A stretch of 64,000 bases of DNA, taken from the NCBI RefSeq assembly GCF_019145355.1, contig NZ_JAHSTY010000001.1:620001-684000 (forward strand), in the 5' to 3' direction. Shown piece by piece: positions 9,047 to 17,458 of the stretch. The notes beneath the pieces were generated by a model. It had not been told where the DNA came from. It worked only from the letters and a program-made list of their open reading frames with translations, and made no database searches. Every line of letters begins with the position of its first letter. Position 1 is the first letter of the stretch. The translations under genes and the position numbers were made by a program. Origin of the DNA: Pseudomonas azadiae. Its GTDB lineage: Bacteria; Pseudomonadota; Gammaproteobacteria; Pseudomonadales; Pseudomonadaceae.

Positions 9047-9820
9047 TTAACGCCGCGCGCTGACCGCCGAAGCGTCGTTGGACACGATGACTTCCACGCG
9101 GCGATTCAACTGGCGTGACGGCGCGCTCAGGTTGTCGGCGACCGGGAATTGCTTGCCATAGCCGACCACCGCCATGCGCTCAAACCCCACACCGAGGCGC
9201 TGCAGGCCACGGGCGACCGCATGGGCACGCAGCTCGGACAAGCGCTGGTTGTAGGCATCGCCACCGGTGCTGTCGGTGAAGCCCTCTACGCGTACCTGGC
9301 GTTCCGGGTTTTGCACCAGGAAGTTCGCCAGCCCCTGCAAGTCCCGTTGACTGCCCGGTTTCAGGTCAGCCTTGCCGGTGTCGAACAGCACGTCACCAAA
9401 GGTGATCACCTGGCCACGCTCGGTCGGCTGGGCTTTGATCGCTTGCAGCGCCTTGAGCTGCGCGGTGCGCACGTCGAGCTGCACCTGGGTACGGTCGACC
9501 GCGATGTTATCGAGTTGGGCGTCGGTCTTGCGGCTGATGATGGTCTGCTCGGCCAGGGCGATTTTCTGCGTCGCCAGGTAGGCGAGCTGGTCGATCTGCG
9601 GGTCGGTACGGCTGTGCAGCGACACCTGGTTGGCGCGGTCCAGCGCGTTGGAGGCGATGCGCGTTTCGACCGCCGCCAGGGTGTTGGACTCGGGTTTTTC
9701 CTGCAGGCTGGAGAACTGGTTGCGCGCTTGCAGCAGTTGTGCATTTTCCGGGGGAGTGGCGCAACCGGCCAGCGCCAGGCCCAGGGCCGAAAGAACGGGA
9801 ATGACTAAAGTGGCACGCAT
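9047..9820 (-). CDS. OmpA-family peptidoglycan-associated lipoprotein with DUF4398-like N-terminus
   Basis: Envelope lipoprotein of 257 residues. The signal peptide ends in the lipobox LAGC with Cys20 as the lipidation site. Residues about 25-130 are alpha-helical and Ala/Gln-rich, resembling the DUF4398 protein encoded just upstream. The C-terminal OmpA domain begins around VITFGDVLFDTGKADL, with the peptidoglycan-contact region EGFTDSTGGDAYNQRLSELR. It is the second gene of a two-gene operon with 9 bp spacing and probably anchors the outer membrane to the wall. It converges tail-to-tail with the aldehyde dehydrogenase with a 6-bp gap and no visible terminator. Confidence 0.9.
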   Translation of the reverse strand: MRATLVIPVLSALGLALAGCATPPENAQLLQARNQFSSLQEKPESNTLAAVETRIASNALDRANQVSLHSRTDPQIDQLAYLATQKIALAEQTIISRKTDAQLDNIAVDRTQVQLDVRTAQLKALQAIKAQPTERGQVITFGDVLFDTGKADLKPGSQRDLQGLANFLVQNPERQVRVEGFTDSTGGDAYNQRLSELRAHAVARGLQRLGVGFERMAVVGYGKQFPVADNLSAPSRQLNRRVEVIVSNDASAVSARR

Positions 9821-9829
9821 GGGGGATCC

Positions 9830-10222
9830 TCAGTGGGTAGTCGCGGGGGCGTTGAGCATTTCCTGCTTGAGCACCTGGATGCCCTCTTGCGCCTGCTTCA
9901 AGACCTGTTGTTTACGCACGGCAGTGGCCTTGGCTTCGGCCAGGCTGGCGTCGGCTTCGATCTGGTCGGCCAAGGCGTCGACTTCGACGTAATTCATTTC
10001 GCCGATGGCCTGCTCCATGCGCGCCAGCTTGTCCTGGGCGGTCTTCATCTCCAGCGGGGCGAACTGGGTCGCTTGCGCCGCCAGGGCACGCCCCACCGAA
10101 TCACGGGCCAGGGAGATTTTTACCGCAGGCGGCGGCGTGGCGGCACAGCCTGCCAATGCACCGGCGACGATCACGGCCCAGGCCGAGCGGCGCAGGCGTT
10201 TGCTCACACTGGTCATCTTCAT
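9830..10222 (-). CDS. DUF4398 domain lipoprotein
   Basis: Small lipoprotein of 130 residues. The signal peptide ends in the lipobox LAGC with Cys26, followed by a helical, Ala/Gln-rich domain (SLARDSVGRALAAQATQ and onward) typical of DUF4398. The start MKMTSVSKRL is supported by aggag 7 bp upstream of its ATG; an alternative ATG six codons earlier would overlap that site. It precedes the OmpA-family lipoprotein, and the shared N-terminal domain suggests the two interact or arose by duplication (inference). Biochemical role unknown. Confidence 0.85.
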   Translation of the reverse strand: MKMTSVSKRLRRSAWAVIVAGALAGCAATPPPAVKISLARDSVGRALAAQATQFAPLEMKTAQDKLARMEQAIGEMNYVEVDALADQIEADASLAEAKATAVRKQQVLKQAQEGIQVLKQEMLNAPATTH

Positions 10223-10412
10223 GTTTTGACTCCTAAGCATTCACTGATGGCTTTCGGCTGATGGGAACAGCCTTGCCGTCTCGCTTGCGTTCAAGCGACC
10301 GCGTCATCCTAGGAAGAAAAAAACGGGCAGGAAGAATGAAAAGTCCCACTTAGTTGTGGGATCTTTCCCAGAAGAAACATGAAATCGAATTTCGACAAAA
10401 GGTCATAAGGAA

Positions 10413-10790
10413 ATGAAACGGCTGCTGATCGCTTCGCTGGGCGTTTTATCGCTCGTTCAAACGTCGCCGTCGTGCGCGGATAACGTCAACGGGAAAACAC
10501 TCTATTCCCAGCGATGTGCCATCTGCCACGGCGCCGATATCAAGGGGACGGGGCCGCTGGCCAACAAAAGCAGCCCACCGACGCCTGACCTGACAACCGC
10601 CGCCTTCAAAAAACGCCTGAATGATTATCCGGGCGTGATCGTGTCGTCGATCATACTTCGCCCCAACGGAGACTTGATCCCGCGAACACTGCGAGAGAAT
10701 GGGGTAAAGCTGCCGCCGTTCGCCTGGCGCGTTAACGACCTGCGCGATTTGAACCAATACATGGGCGGTGTGATTTCAAAACATCGATGA
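10413..10790 (+). CDS. Small periplasmic c-type cytochrome
   Basis: A 125-residue exported monohaem cytochrome c. A signal peptide covers about residues 1-21 (MKRLLIASLGVLSLVQTSPS). The haem attachment motif CAICH spans residues 35-39, and a C-terminal Met in DLNQYMGG may be the distal ligand. The ATG is preceded by taagga. The gene stands alone between two minus-strand units, so its electron donor or acceptor cannot be read from context. A 10-bp perfect inverted repeat lies just after the stop codon. Confidence 0.87.
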   Translation: MKRLLIASLGVLSLVQTSPSCADNVNGKTLYSQRCAICHGADIKGTGPLANKSSPPTPDLTTAAFKKRLNDYPGVIVSSIILRPNGDLIPRTLRENGVKLPPFAWRVNDLRDLNQYMGGVISKHR

Positions 10791-10793
10791 GGG

Positions 10794-10841
10794 CGTGCTC
10801 GCGCATGCAAGGTGTCAGTGACTACTGCATTCGCGAGCACG
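10794..10841. repeat. Inverted repeat after the cytochrome gene
   Basis: Perfect 10-bp arms cgtgctcgcg (10794-10803) and cgcgagcacg (10832-10841) flank a 28-bp loop, starting 3 bp after the cytochrome stop codon. No T-tract follows, so this is not a classical Rho-independent terminator; it could stabilise the mRNA 3' end or be a degenerate REP. Confidence 0.6.
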
Positions 10842-11069
10842 TTGAGTCGCCGTACCGACGCGCGCCTATTTACCGCGCTCAATGTTTTTCTGTGGGCGAA
10901 GTCGAGCTTTAGCGAGGTTGCGAAAGCGGTGGGGCAGGCGATGAAAATGCCAGCAGTACCGCCGCCTTCGCAGCCTCGCCGGGGCTCGACAGCTCCCACA
11001 GTTGATCTGCGCTGCGGCAGAGACTGTGTTCGCAGGCACAACCGGAACCCCGCCGACACAGTAAATCCC

Positions 11070-11358
11070 TGTGGGAGCTGGCTTGCCTGCGATGCAGACA
11101 CCTCGGCACCTCAGCCCCCCAGTTGATGCCATCGCAGCATAGGTATCTACACAACGTTCAAAGGCTGACAAATCTGCCTGTAGTGAGCGGGCTTGTCCCG
11201 CGTTGGGTGGCGAAGCCGCCCCAATAAAGACACCGAGCAGTTTCAGAAAAACCCAATTCGCCTGGTTTGGGGCCGCTCGCAGCCCAGCGCGGGACAAGCC
11301 CGCTCACTACAAAAATGCGTAGTACCTATGACCATCGCAGGCAAGCCAGCTCCCACAG
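11070..11358. repeat. Nested composite repeat (group II REP around a group III REPIN)
   Basis: Outermost are inverted copies of tgtgggagctggcttgcctg (about 11070-11096 and, reversed, 11333-11358). Inside them lies a second inverted pair, aggtatctacacaac near 11141 and the degenerate gcgtagtacctatg near 11317. Innermost is a tagtgagcgggcttgtcccg doublet at 11179-11311 whose right copy is imperfect. The inner two layers recur at 32116-32302, so they behave as one unit. Confidence 0.8.
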
Positions 11359-11378
11359 TTGAACCGTGCTTGGCAAAC

Positions 11379-13598
11379 CTACTGAGTGGGCTTCAGCAAT
11401 TGCATCTGCTGGCGGTAATCATCCGTCACCTGCCGCGCCTGGCTGCTGCTGGTGATGACCCTTGGCGTAATCAGCACGATCAATTCGGTACGATCCTTGG
11501 ATTTGCTGGTATTGCCAAACAACCAGCGCAACCCGGGAATCTTGCCAAGGTAAGGCACCGCACTGACGCTGTCGGCATTGTCCTGCTTGATCAATCCGCC
11601 CAATAACACCGTCTGGCCACTCTGGACCGCCACCTGGGTCGATACCGAGCGCGTGGAGATGCGCGGGTTGGTTTGTGGGTCATTGCTGTTGGGTGGGTCC
11701 TGGGCATCGCTGACCTGTTGCTGGATGTCCATGTACACCAGACCGCCCGGATTGATGCGCGGCACCACGTCCAGGATTACCCCGGTCTGCACATACTCGA
11801 CACTGCTCAACGTCGTGTCGGAGGTGCCGGTGTTGACCGTGGTCTGGCTGATGGGAATGTTGTCGCCCACCTGGATCTGCGCCGGCTGGTTGTTCATCAC
11901 CACCAGCGACGGCGCCGACAGCACCTGGGTGCGGCCGTTGGTTTCCAGGGCGTGCAAGGCCACTTGCAGGTTGGAGCTGACGAAGGAATAGAACAACGAA
12001 TCCGCCGCGCCCAACCCTGCGCCGCCTGCGCCAAGCGCACCTTGGCTACCGGCGGTGTTGGCCACGGTGGTGCTGTTGGAATTACCGGCCAGGCGGCCCA
12101 GGTACCACTGCACGCCCAGGTCCAGTTCGCCGGTGAGCTTGACCTCGAGGATGCGCGTCTCGATCTGCACTTGCAGCGGTGGGTTGTCGAGGCGCTTGAT
12201 CGCCGATTCGATCTCTTTCCATTGCACCGGCCGGGTGCGCACCAGCAGTTGGTTACTGCTTTTTTGCGCGGTGATGCGGGTGCCGGCGTCGAGGCTCTTG
12301 GCCGGGGCGTCTTCGGTGGTGCCCTGCTCCGGATTGTCCTGCTCGGCTTCGGGCTCCTGCTGCTCCTCCTCGGCGGGCGGCTGGTTGCTGTTCAGGTTGT
12401 TACTCAGGCCACCGGGCGTGCTGCCGGAGGTGCTGTTGGTGCCTGGCGAAGACAACGTCGCAGTGCGCAAACCGGGGGCGACCTTGGCCGGGGTATCGTC
12501 CTTGATCGCGCCCGTGCCGTAGATTTGCCGCAGGTATTTGGCCAGGTCGGTGGCCTTCATGTTGCGCACATCGTAGACGTACATCTGCGGCTCGTTGCCG
12601 CCGCCTTCATCGATGGTGTGGATCCAGTCGCCCACTTCGCTGAGGTATTGCGGCTGTGACGAGATCGCGACGACCGAGTTGGTCCGCTCGATCGGCAGGA
12701 ACCGCACCATGCCCGCCAGGGGCATGCCGCTGTCGGGGCCGAACATTTTTTGCAGCTCGGGCATCAGCTCGGCCACCGAGGCGCGTTGCAGGCCGAACAC
12801 GCCCACCGACATACCCTTGAGCCAGTCCACGTCGAAGGTGTCGATGGTGTCCTGGTAGTTGGCCAATTCCTCCGGAGTACCGGCCAGGCTCAGCACATTG
12901 CGCGCCGGGTCCACCAGCAAGAATGCATTCTCACGGGCGAACGGCTTGAGCAGTTTTTGCATCTCGGTGGCCGAGATATAACGCAGTGGAAACAGCCGCG
13001 CCGACAAGCCACTGGAGGGCTGCGACACGCGCATTTCAGGCACCAGCTTGCCCGCCACCGCCTGGTTGGCGGGCAGGATGACGTAGCGATTGCCCTGTTT
13101 GATCATCGCGTTGTCCGTCCATGACAGCAGGGTTTCGAGAATCGAAAGGGCCTGCTGTTTGTTCACCGGTTTGGACGTCGAAAAGCTGACATTGCCTTTC
13201 ACGCCCTGGGCGATGCTGTAATTCTCGTGCAGCAGGTCGCCCATCACGCTGTTGATCACCGCCTCGATCGGCTGGTCGGCGAAATTGAACACGATGTCGC
13301 CGCTGCCCTCCTCCTTCATCGCCGGCGCCGCTACGGGCGGGCGCACGAACTGTTGGTTACCGCGAATCAATTGGCGTTGGGGCGGCGTCTTGGCCTGGGG
13401 TTGGCCGCTGTCGACCGGCGCCCGTTCGCTGGCCGGGTCTACCGGCGGGCGCTGGGAACCGGTGCCTTGCATCGCTTCGTGCAACAGCGCCTCGTCCGGG
13501 TCGAGATGCTCGGGGAATGTCCCGCAGCCACCGAGGGAAACGGCGGTAGCCAGACAAAACACGGTGGTGCGCAAAGCGCCGGGGAAAGTATCGATCAA
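11379..13598 (-). CDS. gspD: Type II secretion system secretin GspD, lipoprotein type
   Basis: Outer-membrane secretin of 739 residues forming the exit channel of the type II secretion system. The N-terminus has a signal sequence with a lipobox SLGGC (Cys25), so the secretin is probably lipidated, as is known for HxcQ of P. aeruginosa. N-terminal ring domains follow (for example DIVFNFADQPIEAVINSVMG), with a Ser/Pro/Glu-rich insert around residues 370-440. The C-terminal secretin core ends with the conserved VPYLGKIPGLRWLFGN. It is the last gene of the minus-strand operon and overlaps the preceding gene by 4 bp. Confidence 0.93.
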   Translation of the reverse strand: MIDTFPGALRTTVFCLATAVSLGGCGTFPEHLDPDEALLHEAMQGTGSQRPPVDPASERAPVDSGQPQAKTPPQRQLIRGNQQFVRPPVAAPAMKEEGSGDIVFNFADQPIEAVINSVMGDLLHENYSIAQGVKGNVSFSTSKPVNKQQALSILETLLSWTDNAMIKQGNRYVILPANQAVAGKLVPEMRVSQPSSGLSARLFPLRYISATEMQKLLKPFARENAFLLVDPARNVLSLAGTPEELANYQDTIDTFDVDWLKGMSVGVFGLQRASVAELMPELQKMFGPDSGMPLAGMVRFLPIERTNSVVAISSQPQYLSEVGDWIHTIDEGGGNEPQMYVYDVRNMKATDLAKYLRQIYGTGAIKDDTPAKVAPGLRTATLSSPGTNSTSGSTPGGLSNNLNSNQPPAEEEQQEPEAEQDNPEQGTTEDAPAKSLDAGTRITAQKSSNQLLVRTRPVQWKEIESAIKRLDNPPLQVQIETRILEVKLTGELDLGVQWYLGRLAGNSNSTTVANTAGSQGALGAGGAGLGAADSLFYSFVSSNLQVALHALETNGRTQVLSAPSLVVMNNQPAQIQVGDNIPISQTTVNTGTSDTTLSSVEYVQTGVILDVVPRINPGGLVYMDIQQQVSDAQDPPNSNDPQTNPRISTRSVSTQVAVQSGQTVLLGGLIKQDNADSVSAVPYLGKIPGLRWLFGNTSKSKDRTELIVLITPRVITSSSQARQVTDDYRQQMQLLKPTQ

Positions 13599-14119
13599 GG
13601 GGCGGACTCGTGAGGAAGGGTAATCGGGGGGGTCGTGGACGGCGCCGGCAGACGCGGTGCGCGCAGGCTCAGGGTCTGCGTGCGGCCGTCGAGGACAAAG
13701 CGGGCTTCGCGGGGCGTGAGCTGTTCCAGGCGCCAGCCGTTGGGCAGGGTCTGGTTCTGATGAACCTTCAGCGGCGGGCCGTCGGCGCGTTTGAGCAGCG
13801 CAACACGCAGGTCGCCGTCGAGGACGATACCGGTCAGCGTCAGGCTCGACAGGCTGGAGACAGACGCCTGGCCGACCGTACGATCAGGGCTGCGGTCAGG
13901 GCTGAATAGCGGGGTTTGCCACGTACCCGCGAGGCTTTCCAGGGTGGCCTCGGGGGCCACCAGCACGGTGGCCGAAGCGTTGGCGCGGGCATCCGGCGCA
14001 GGCGCCGGCAACCACTGCGGCGCATCGCCGATGCTGCTGAAGATGCCGACCATCAACAGGCCCAACAGCCCGGCGATGCCAAGCAACAGCCACTCCAGGG
14101 GACGCAATGCATTGATCAT
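13595..14119 (-). CDS. Type II secretion protein GspC/GspN-like (HxcP/XcpP type)
   Basis: Bitopic inner-membrane protein of 174 residues. A single membrane segment lies near residues 10-28 (LLLGIAGLLGLLMVGIF), followed by a Pro/Ala-rich linker. The periplasmic homology region LTLTGIVLDGDLRVALLKR to RFVLDGRTQTLSLR resembles the GspC HR domain that contacts the secretin N0 ring. It sits directly before gspD with a 4-bp overlap, fitting that role. It is shorter than canonical GspC and has no PDZ or coiled-coil domain, so GspN-like naming is an alternative. Confidence 0.72.
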   Translation of the reverse strand: MINALRPLEWLLLGIAGLLGLLMVGIFSSIGDAPQWLPAPAPDARANASATVLVAPEATLESLAGTWQTPLFSPDRSPDRTVGQASVSSLSSLTLTGIVLDGDLRVALLKRADGPPLKVHQNQTLPNGWRLEQLTPREARFVLDGRTQTLSLRAPRLPAPSTTPPITLPHESAP

Positions 14120-14727
14120 CGACGCACCTGCGGCGCGGCGGCCGGCTGCAGGTAGCCGCGCACCAACACATGCACAATCAACTGGCCGGCACCGCCAGTG
14201 GCAGGTGCGTTCGGCGGGCGCCGGATACTCAGTTCGTCGATGAACAGAAAAGGCCGCTGGTATTCCAGCTCATGCAGAATCGCGGTCAAGGGTTCGATGG
14301 CGCAGTTGAGGGTCAGGCTGACTTTGACTTGGCGATAGGGCTCGCTGTCGTCCTGTTCCGGGGTGATGGGCATGCGCTGGGTGAGGCTGCAGCCGCCACC
14401 GAGACCGGCGCGGCTGTTGATCAGGTCGGCGATGCGTTGCATCAGGTCCGCCGCGACCGCGCTGGGGTCATCACCGGGCAGCAGGCTGGTGCTGCTGGCC
14501 GGGTCCTGGCGGGCTTGCTCCAACTGTTGGCGCACGCTATCGCCCTGGCGCAATACGCCGGCATAACGTTGTTGCTGTTCACGTAAGTGCTCGGCCTGCT
14601 CATCCATGGCGCGCAAGGGGCCGGCGAACCAACTGTCGACCAGCAGCCAATAAGCGGCGCCAAGCACCAGAGCCAAGCCGATCAGGGCTGCGCCACGGCG
14701 CTCACGGGGTGTCAGTGGTCGGCGCAT
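14116..14727 (-). CDS. gspM: Type II secretion protein GspM
   Basis: Inner-membrane assembly-platform protein of 203 residues. It has a short cytoplasmic N-terminus (MRRPLTPRERRG), one membrane segment around residues 13-30, a helical coiled-coil-like stretch (DEQAEHLREQQQRYAGVLRQ), and a C-terminal ferredoxin-like periplasmic domain. The start is supported by aggag 7 bp upstream of the ATG; the first 26 bp overlap the end of gspL. The identity rests on position after gspL and on architecture, since GspM sequences are poorly conserved. Confidence 0.8.
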   Translation of the reverse strand: MRRPLTPRERRGAALIGLALVLGAAYWLLVDSWFAGPLRAMDEQAEHLREQQQRYAGVLRQGDSVRQQLEQARQDPASSTSLLPGDDPSAVAADLMQRIADLINSRAGLGGGCSLTQRMPITPEQDDSEPYRQVKVSLTLNCAIEPLTAILHELEYQRPFLFIDELSIRRPPNAPATGGAGQLIVHVLVRGYLQPAAAPQVRR

Positions 14728-15745
14728 CGCCTGTCTCCTGGTGCAAGTGGGCGCGCAAGGAAAACTGATCCTTGCCGGTTTGCGCATCGGGTTGAATCAC
14801 CCCTTCGAACTGGGCGTTTTCCAGGCTGTGACAGGCCTTGATCCGGGTGATCAGGGCACTGGCCTTGGCGCTTTGCCCGGAGAAGGACACGTCGGCGCCG
14901 TCGTTGACCTCCAGCTGATCGAGCCAGGTATCGGACGGCAGGCAAGCGGTCAGCTCGTTGAGCAGCGCCGCCAACGGCGGCTGGGCGGCCTTGCGGCGGA
15001 TCAGGTAGTGGGCGGCGCCACGGGTATTGAGCAGTTGCTGGCGCAGCGCCTGGACCTCGGCGACCTGGGCTTTTTGCTCGCGTACGCTGTGCTGCATGGC
15101 GTCGAGCACACGTTGGCGGTCTTCGAGCCAGAGCAGCATCGCTGCAATCAGCAAGGCGCCGCACAGCCACGGCAAACTGCGTTGCAAGCCCTTGCCCTGC
15201 GGTCGCTGACGCGGTCGCAACGGTACCGGCAGCAAGTCGATGCCCATGGGCGTGCCTGCGCCTGTGTCCACATCCACCGCATGGGGATGCAAACCCAGGG
15301 CCGCGCACTCAGTGAGCATCTGGTCCAGGCGCTCGCGCAGGATCGCTACCAGTGTCACCTGCAAGTGCGTGGGCGTGCGACGCTCCTGACGCGCGACAAA
15401 ATACAGCTGCTCGGGATCAAACGGGGTAAAGCGGTCCAGTTCATAGCCCACCACCGTGGACAGGTTGCGCGCGGCGGCCGGGGGCAGTTGCAGGGTTTGC
15501 ATCAGCACCGCGCCGGGCGCCAGCAGCAGCACCTGACGCGCGGGGCCAGGGGGTTTTTCCACGGGCGCGGTCAACGGCCAGCGATAGACCTGCTCGGGGA
15601 TATCGTCTGGCAGTAACCACACCGGCAGGCAACCACGCAGTTCCTTGAGCCACAGCCGCCACCCCAGTTGCAGCAGGCTGCCGCGCCAGCGTTGCGCGAT
15701 GGGCTGCGCCAGCAACTGCAGGCGTGCGGATAACTGTTCGTTCAT
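14702..15745 (-). CDS. gspL: Type II secretion protein GspL
   Basis: Inner-membrane protein of 347 residues linking the ATPase GspE to the platform. The N-terminal cytoplasmic part is GspL-like (VVGYELDRFTPFDPEQLYFV). A membrane segment lies near residues 190-207 (LPWLCGALLIAAMLLWL), followed by a PilN-like periplasmic domain (LTACLPSDTWLDQLEV). The start MNEQLSARL gives an ATGA overlap with the gspK stop; an earlier in-frame ATG three codons upstream is possible. GspL normally pairs with GspM, encoded next. Confidence 0.87.
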   Translation of the reverse strand: MNEQLSARLQLLAQPIAQRWRGSLLQLGWRLWLKELRGCLPVWLLPDDIPEQVYRWPLTAPVEKPPGPARQVLLLAPGAVLMQTLQLPPAAARNLSTVVGYELDRFTPFDPEQLYFVARQERRTPTHLQVTLVAILRERLDQMLTECAALGLHPHAVDVDTGAGTPMGIDLLPVPLRPRQRPQGKGLQRSLPWLCGALLIAAMLLWLEDRQRVLDAMQHSVREQKAQVAEVQALRQQLLNTRGAAHYLIRRKAAQPPLAALLNELTACLPSDTWLDQLEVNDGADVSFSGQSAKASALITRIKACHSLENAQFEGVIQPDAQTGKDQFSLRAHLHQETGDAPTTDTP

Positions 15746-16467
15746 TCTTGCCAACGTAAGACTCGATAAGGTTGTGCGCTGCCTTGCGCGGGACTCAATA
15801 AGACCGTGGCTCGCACGTGGGCGTGGTAGCCGCCGGGCCGTTGTGCGCGGCTGCCGATGACCAGCACATCACCGGCGTCGGCGCCCACTGCGCTCTGATG
15901 CGTCAGGTTCAGCGCGCGGCGCATCAACGGGCTGGCGAATGCCGGATCAGGCCGGTCCAGCCCACTCCACAGGCTGATCTCGGGCACCAGTGCGCTGTAT
16001 AGCGCCTGGGTCATGCCCGGCAATTGCCGTACTTCTTCCACCACCCGGAACGGCGCCTGGCCCTGGTTGCGGCGCTGTTCCAGGGCCCTGGCGAGTTGAT
16101 TGGCCTGGGCCTGGGTCGCGCCGCAGGCCAGGGCCAGGCGGGCGAAATCCGCCACCTCGGCGCTATTCAAATACAACTTGCCGCGCTCGCTGTGCAGGCT
16201 CACCTGCAGTTGGGCATCGTCAAACACCAAGCGGATTTCTCGCCCGTCAGCCACCCACTGCTTGCGCTGCAACGGGTCGGCCAGTGCCTGCATGGCCAGC
16301 GCCACGCCCGCCTCGGCGGCCAGCACCGCCTGGGTGTGCTGGCGGTGCCAGGCCGCCTGGCGGGTTTCCAGTTGCACCCAGCCGGCCAGGCCGCCCAGCA
16401 ACAGACTGAGCAGGGCCAGCACCCACAGCACCAGCAACAGCGCGACACCACGCTGATGCCTGATCAT
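15742..16467 (-). CDS. gspK: Type II secretion minor pseudopilin GspK
   Basis: A 241-residue minor pseudopilin that caps the pseudopilus tip with GspI and GspJ. It starts MIRHQRGVALLLVLWVLAL, where RG-VALLLVLW is the prepilin peptidase site and hydrophobic helix; GspK characteristically lacks the Glu at +5 of the mature protein, as here. It is shorter than many GspK proteins (often about 300 residues). The ATG overlaps the gspJ stop in ATGA. No prepilin peptidase gene is in the window, so processing must rely on PilD encoded elsewhere. Confidence 0.85.
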   Translation of the reverse strand: MIRHQRGVALLLVLWVLALLSLLLGGLAGWVQLETRQAAWHRQHTQAVLAAEAGVALAMQALADPLQRKQWVADGREIRLVFDDAQLQVSLHSERGKLYLNSAEVADFARLALACGATQAQANQLARALEQRRNQGQAPFRVVEEVRQLPGMTQALYSALVPEISLWSGLDRPDPAFASPLMRRALNLTHQSAVGADAGDVLVIGSRAQRPGGYHAHVRATVLLSPAQGSAQPYRVLRWQE

Positions 16468-17093
16468 TCCGGTGCCCCGCCCGAAAGGTTCAGGCGCAAC
16501 GCAACCACTTGGGTGACCCACGGCACCGGCCCGTTCACCCGTGCGTCAATGCGCACCGCGTAGGGCAGGCGCTTGCTCCACGGCCACTCGTTGATCCAGC
16601 CGGTGGCCTGGCCCTTGGGCGACACGCCGCGATAGCTGAACTGCAGATCCTCAACGTTTTTGAGCAACACCTGCGGTTCGCCGCGCGAGGCCGGCACGCT
16701 GACCTGCGCCTGGGGCTCAAAGCGCGCGAACGCCACCTGCAAATCGCGTTTCGCCTCTGGGCCGGTCAACTGCAGGGTGAAGCGCTGAATCCCGCCACCG
16801 AGCACCCCTGGCAAGGTCGCGACAAACTGCATGCGCTGCGCGCTGCCGGCGAAAAAGCCATCCGTCTGGCTGTCGTCCTCGGTGACATCCAGGGGCAACG
16901 CCTCACTGATGGCGGTGCGCAAAAACTGTTGCGCGGCGCGCATTTCATCCAGGCTGACCGTGTAGCGCTGCGCCTTGAGCACCGCACGATTGGCGCCCAG
17001 CAACGCGCCGCCGACCAGCGCCAGCAGCACCCCAAGCAAACTGAGCACGATCATGATCTCGAGCAAGGTAAAGCCCTGCTGATGCTGTCTCAT
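16464..17093 (-). CDS. gspJ: Type II secretion minor pseudopilin GspJ
   Basis: A 209-residue minor pseudopilin. The prepilin leader and helix are QQGFTLLEIMIVLSLLGVLL, cut after the Gly by prepilin peptidase, with the conserved Glu at +5 of the mature protein. The globular domain shows GspJ-like features, such as YRGVSPKGQATGWINEWPW near the C-terminus, close to the family's W-rich segment. It overlaps gspI upstream and gspK downstream by 4 bp each, giving tight translational coupling through the pseudopilin block. Confidence 0.9.
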   Translation of the reverse strand: MRQHQQGFTLLEIMIVLSLLGVLLALVGGALLGANRAVLKAQRYTVSLDEMRAAQQFLRTAISEALPLDVTEDDSQTDGFFAGSAQRMQFVATLPGVLGGGIQRFTLQLTGPEAKRDLQVAFARFEPQAQVSVPASRGEPQVLLKNVEDLQFSYRGVSPKGQATGWINEWPWSKRLPYAVRIDARVNGPVPWVTQVVALRLNLSGGAPE

Positions 17094-17458
17094 AGACCTG
17101 CCCTGTCACTGGCCGCGCGCAGCTTCAAGGTACTGAAACTGGCGTGGCGCGGACCTTCGCTGACGCTGAGGTCCAGGCGAAACAAGTGTGGCTGACCGAT
17201 GCGCGTGGGTTGCAGGGCGATGCGCAGTTGCCAGTCGATGCCGTCCAACTGGCCGCTGCGCACACCGGCCACCAGAGGCCCCGACGCTTCCTGATCCATC
17301 ACACTGACGGCGGCATGACTAAGCCGGTCGCTGTGGGCCACCTGCAATAACGAACGCGCGCTTTGGCCGAAAGCAACCAGCAGCACGCTGCTGCAAATCG
17401 CCATGAGCGTCAGCGCGGCGAGCATCTCCAGCAGCGTGAAACCGCTTTGGCGTTTCAT
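17090..17458 (-). CDS. gspI: Type II secretion minor pseudopilin GspI
   Basis: A 122-residue minor pseudopilin with leader MKRQSGFTLLEMLAALTLMA, normal length for GspI. The start was placed at MKRQSG, which overlaps the gspH stop in ATGA; a longer in-frame start would add 18 residues ahead of the prepilin leader. It is thought to nucleate the tip complex with GspJ and GspK. Naming among the minor pseudopilins rests mostly on gene order (H-I-J-K) and size. Confidence 0.87.
   Translation of the reverse strand: MKRQSGFTLLEMLAALTLMAICSSVLLVAFGQSARSLLQVAHSDRLSHAAVSVMDQEASGPLVAGVRSGQLDGIDWQLRIALQPTRIGQPHLFRLDLSVSEGPRHASFSTLKLRAASDRAGL

Larger units (their letters stand above)
10791..11378. other. 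Repeat-rich convergent intergenic region
   Basis: A 588-bp gap between the cytochrome (plus) and the secretin (minus), both ending here. It contains a hairpin after the cytochrome and a nested REP composite at 11070-11358, listed separately. I found no credible coding sequence. Confidence 0.6.

Noticed and set aside
10812..11297. Short open frames on both strands after the cytochrome gene
   Set aside because: They are built largely from REP palindromes and read into the repeat composite; no conserved pattern.
11070..11358. Repeat composite considered as an insertion sequence
   Set aside because: Too short and without any transposase reading frame; fits a non-autonomous REP/MITE-type element instead.
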